Shown: positions 6,123 through 7,647 of the stretch, piece after piece | How positions within the stretch are numbered: the stretch's first letter is position 1 | Layout of the letters: the number at the start of each line of letters is the position of its first letter | Origin: Legionella qingyii | GTDB taxonomy: Bacteria > Pseudomonadota > Gammaproteobacteria > Legionellales > Legionellaceae | DNA: 7,647 nucleotides | Assembly (NCBI RefSeq): GCF_003184185.1 | Contig: NZ_QHJG01000015.1 | Coordinates: 459 to 8,105, forward strand | Direction of reading: 5' to 3' | Notes under the pieces: generated by a model | Told to the model about the DNA's origin: nothing | Databases searched by the model: none | The model's input: only the letters and a program-made list of their open reading frames with translations | Translations under genes and position numbers: made by a program

Positions 6123-6220
6123 AAATTTTTTGAATTTTTTAAATAGAGATATTCAATAAATTTCCTTTAATTTTCTTTATATTAGCAAATGAATAGATAT
6201 TTATACCTTTGTGAAGAAAT

Positions 6221-6424
6221 CTATCTTTTTAAGAGCTTTGACTTTATTTTCCCAAGCAAATAAGGGATAGAGCACCAACCGATAATACCTTCTATAATCA
6301 ATACAATACCCAATGTGATATAAAAAAACGTTCCCATTCCAAAGATTGCAGCAATACACAATGCAGCACCAATTATTGTACGGTTTATCCGATCTGTTTT
6401 ATCTATATTACATGCAAACTTCAT
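6221..6424 (-). CDS. Small DUF2892 (YgaP-type) inner membrane protein
   Basis: The 67-residue protein has a short polar start with the usual N, D and R residues (NIDKTDRINR, 6-15), two closely spaced membrane segments (about 16-31 and 33-50), and the family's C-terminal signature GWC...LLG (G49-W50-C51, L56-L57-G58), ending in a basic tail. In other bacteria this domain occurs alone or fused to rhodanese domains; its function is not well known, though a role near sulfur handling has been proposed from the fusions. The length is normal for the stand-alone form. A clear AAAGGA (6436-6431) lies six bases before the ATG, and the gene follows the GIY-YIG gene by 23 bases on the same strand, so they are probably co-transcribed. 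No link to the RiPP operon 231 bases downstream is shown. Confidence 0.85.
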   Translation of the reverse strand: MKFACNIDKTDRINRTIIGAALCIAAIFGMGTFFYITLGIVLIIEGIIGWCSIPYLLGKIKSKLLKR

Positions 6425-6447
6425 TTAAATTCCTTTATTATTCAATT

Positions 6448-6732
6448 CTAAATTAACTTCAGATCCAGCATCGTTGGTTCCTTTACTAGTTTATCCTTCT
6501 CACTTCTAGATAATTTTTTAATATAATGTTCCACTTTCATAGCTCTACCCTTTCCTTCTTTAATCTCCCAAGACTGGGCAATTTTTATTGGCTTAAAACT
6601 ACGTGTGTATTTACATCTACCTGTACCATCAATGTGGGACAGATACCTCTTTTCAAGATTGTTTGTGCATCCAGTATAATAGGTGTTGTTTTCGCACAGT
6701 AATATATAAACCCAATAAGATGAAGCAACCAT
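6448..6732 (-). CDS. GIY-YIG domain nuclease-like protein (UPF0213/YhbQ type)
   Basis: The 94-residue protein is a single GIY-YIG domain. The first motif reads VYI (8-10, in WVYILLC) and the second YTG (19-21), followed by TNNLEKR with R29, then H33 and G36-T-G in the loop, and an E68 within a helix (KVEHYIKKLSR) where the metal-binding glutamate of the fold is expected. These residues suggest an intact active site. Stand-alone proteins of this type are common, and some have DNA-cleaving or repair-related activity, but a specific role cannot be assigned. AAAGGA (6746-6741) overlaps the stop of the recombinase pseudogene and sits eight bases before the ATG; only 12 bases separate the two genes. 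The protein ends about ten residues after the last family motif, which is normal. Confidence 0.92.
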   Translation of the reverse strand: MVASSYWVYILLCENNTYYTGCTNNLEKRYLSHIDGTGRCKYTRSFKPIKIAQSWEIKEGKGRAMKVEHYIKKLSRSEKDKLVKEPTMLDLKLI

Positions 6733-6744
6733 CTTTAAAATCCT

Positions 6745-7603
6745 TTAGGCAAATAACTCATCTATTGTTTCTTGCATTTCTTCCTGGCTGGGTTTTGCAT
6801 ACCTAAATATTTCTTTAATAGATATATTACCACTTAGCTCTTGAGCAAAATGCACCCCATGTTTATCGGTGACTTTCTTCAAAAAGGTATGCCTAAGTTT
6901 ATGTGGAGTAAATTCAAACTTCTCCGCTTCTGGCAAAAACGCCAATGCCTGCTTTAATAACCGCTTACATATTCGGTAAACATCTAAGGTCTGCAAACGC
7001 ATACCATACCTCGTAATAAAGAAGGGTTCATCTTCACTGGCATTTCTGGATCTCAAATATTGATCCAAATAAACCCTACTCTCTTGTGGCAATGGAATTT
7101 TCCGGCTGAAGCGTTTTGACTTATGACGCATAACATCATACAACCCTTTTTGTCGATATTGTCCGACTTTTAATGATACCACTTCTGGCTCGCGAAGACC
7201 CGTGCCTAAAAGTACATAAAACAAGGTGGTTTCCATAAGTGGATTTTGATTTTTTCGTGTACAACATTTAATACGCTGTTCACAAGCTGACTTTAACCGC
7301 ATTAATTGGCGTGAACTTAATCCATTCCAATCCGGTGTATCAGTTTACTTGGGCAAGCGAGTCCTCTGCCAATAATGGTCGTTGTTGATGCAACCAATGC
7401 CCTACTTCCGCTTAGAAAAAATGAATGAATTTGGATAAGTCTTTCTTTTTGGCGGCCTCCGTTTTTTCAGGAGTGTCTTTCACATGCACTGAGTAATAAT
7501 AAGACAGCCACGCCGATAAGGAATTGGTATCAAAGTGAACATCTAAAGGATGTGAAATCTTATCTATCTCAAATAATTTATCTGTTAAATTAAAGTTAAA
7601 CCT
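6745..7603 (-). pseudogene. Tyrosine recombinase (phage-type integrase), decayed
   Basis: The C-terminal catalytic domain is open from 7302 to 6745: R37 in GTGLRE, lysines in HKSKRFSRKIPLP, H134 and R137 in TPHKLRHTF, and the nucleophile Y168 in FRYAKPS (counted from the ATG at 7302). The usual second His/Trp, nine residues before the tyrosine, is Asn159. Upstream the frame is broken. The N-terminal DNA-binding part (including SLSAWLSYYYSVHVKD) runs from 7603 to a TAA at 7414-7412, continues in the same frame as AEVGHWLHQQRPLLAEDSLAQVN to a TGA at 7342-7340, and rejoins the catalytic frame only after a shift near 7342-7347 (DTPDWNGLSSRQLMRL). The N-terminal domain is also too short, and an AGG stands where a start codon would follow GAGGAG (7615-7610). 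A catalytic fragment could still be made from 7302. Confidence 0.88.
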
Positions 7604-7647
7604 TTAACACTCCTCAGCTGAATTAAAATGTGCAGCCCATTTTAGGG

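Noticed and set aside
6603..6806. Plus-strand frame of 67 codons
   Set aside because: It is antisense across the GIY-YIG gene and the recombinase end; both real genes have motifs.

Overview
The window is AT-rich (roughly 35-40% GC by eye), with bacterial gene structure. It most resembles the accessory genome of a Legionella-like gammaproteobacterium. The reasons are the style of the large orphan proteins, the broken tyrosine recombinase (close to recombinases I associate with Legionella and other amoeba-associated bacteria) and an IS110-type transposase remnant. This placement is by recollection, not by a search.

Layout. Positions 1-843 (minus) hold a long open gene that runs off the left edge and has no recognised function. 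A 493-base non-coding stretch follows, with candidate promoters in both directions and a perfect 9-bp hairpin. Positions 1337-2818 (plus) encode a 493-residue orphan protein with an acidic, polar tail, possibly a secreted effector. A hairpin over its stop codon and a 22-codon remnant of an IS110-family transposase lie in the gap after it. Positions 3198-3833 (plus) encode a 211-residue orphan protein with a diverged internal duplication. About 400 bases of non-coding DNA separate it from a convergent minus-strand block.

The most interesting part is the two-gene operon at 4242-5989 (minus). Its first gene makes a 129-residue protein with a helical, charged N-terminal half followed by eight Tyr-x-Asp motifs in 38 residues. 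Its second gene overlaps the first by ATGA and makes a radical SAM/SPASM enzyme with a complete set of cluster cysteines. This looks like a ribosomally made, post-translationally modified peptide (RiPP) cassette. The core has no cysteine and is built of aromatic-x-Asp units, so cyclophane (triceptide-type) crosslinks are the best guess. There is no transporter, protease or recognition-domain gene next to it.

Upstream on the same strand are a small DUF2892-type membrane protein (6221-6424), a GIY-YIG nuclease-like protein (6448-6732) and a tyrosine recombinase pseudogene (6745-7603). The pseudogene carries a stop codon, an apparent internal deletion, a frameshift and probably a lost start codon. 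With the IS110 remnant, this suggests an old integrated element that has decayed around cargo genes that remain open.
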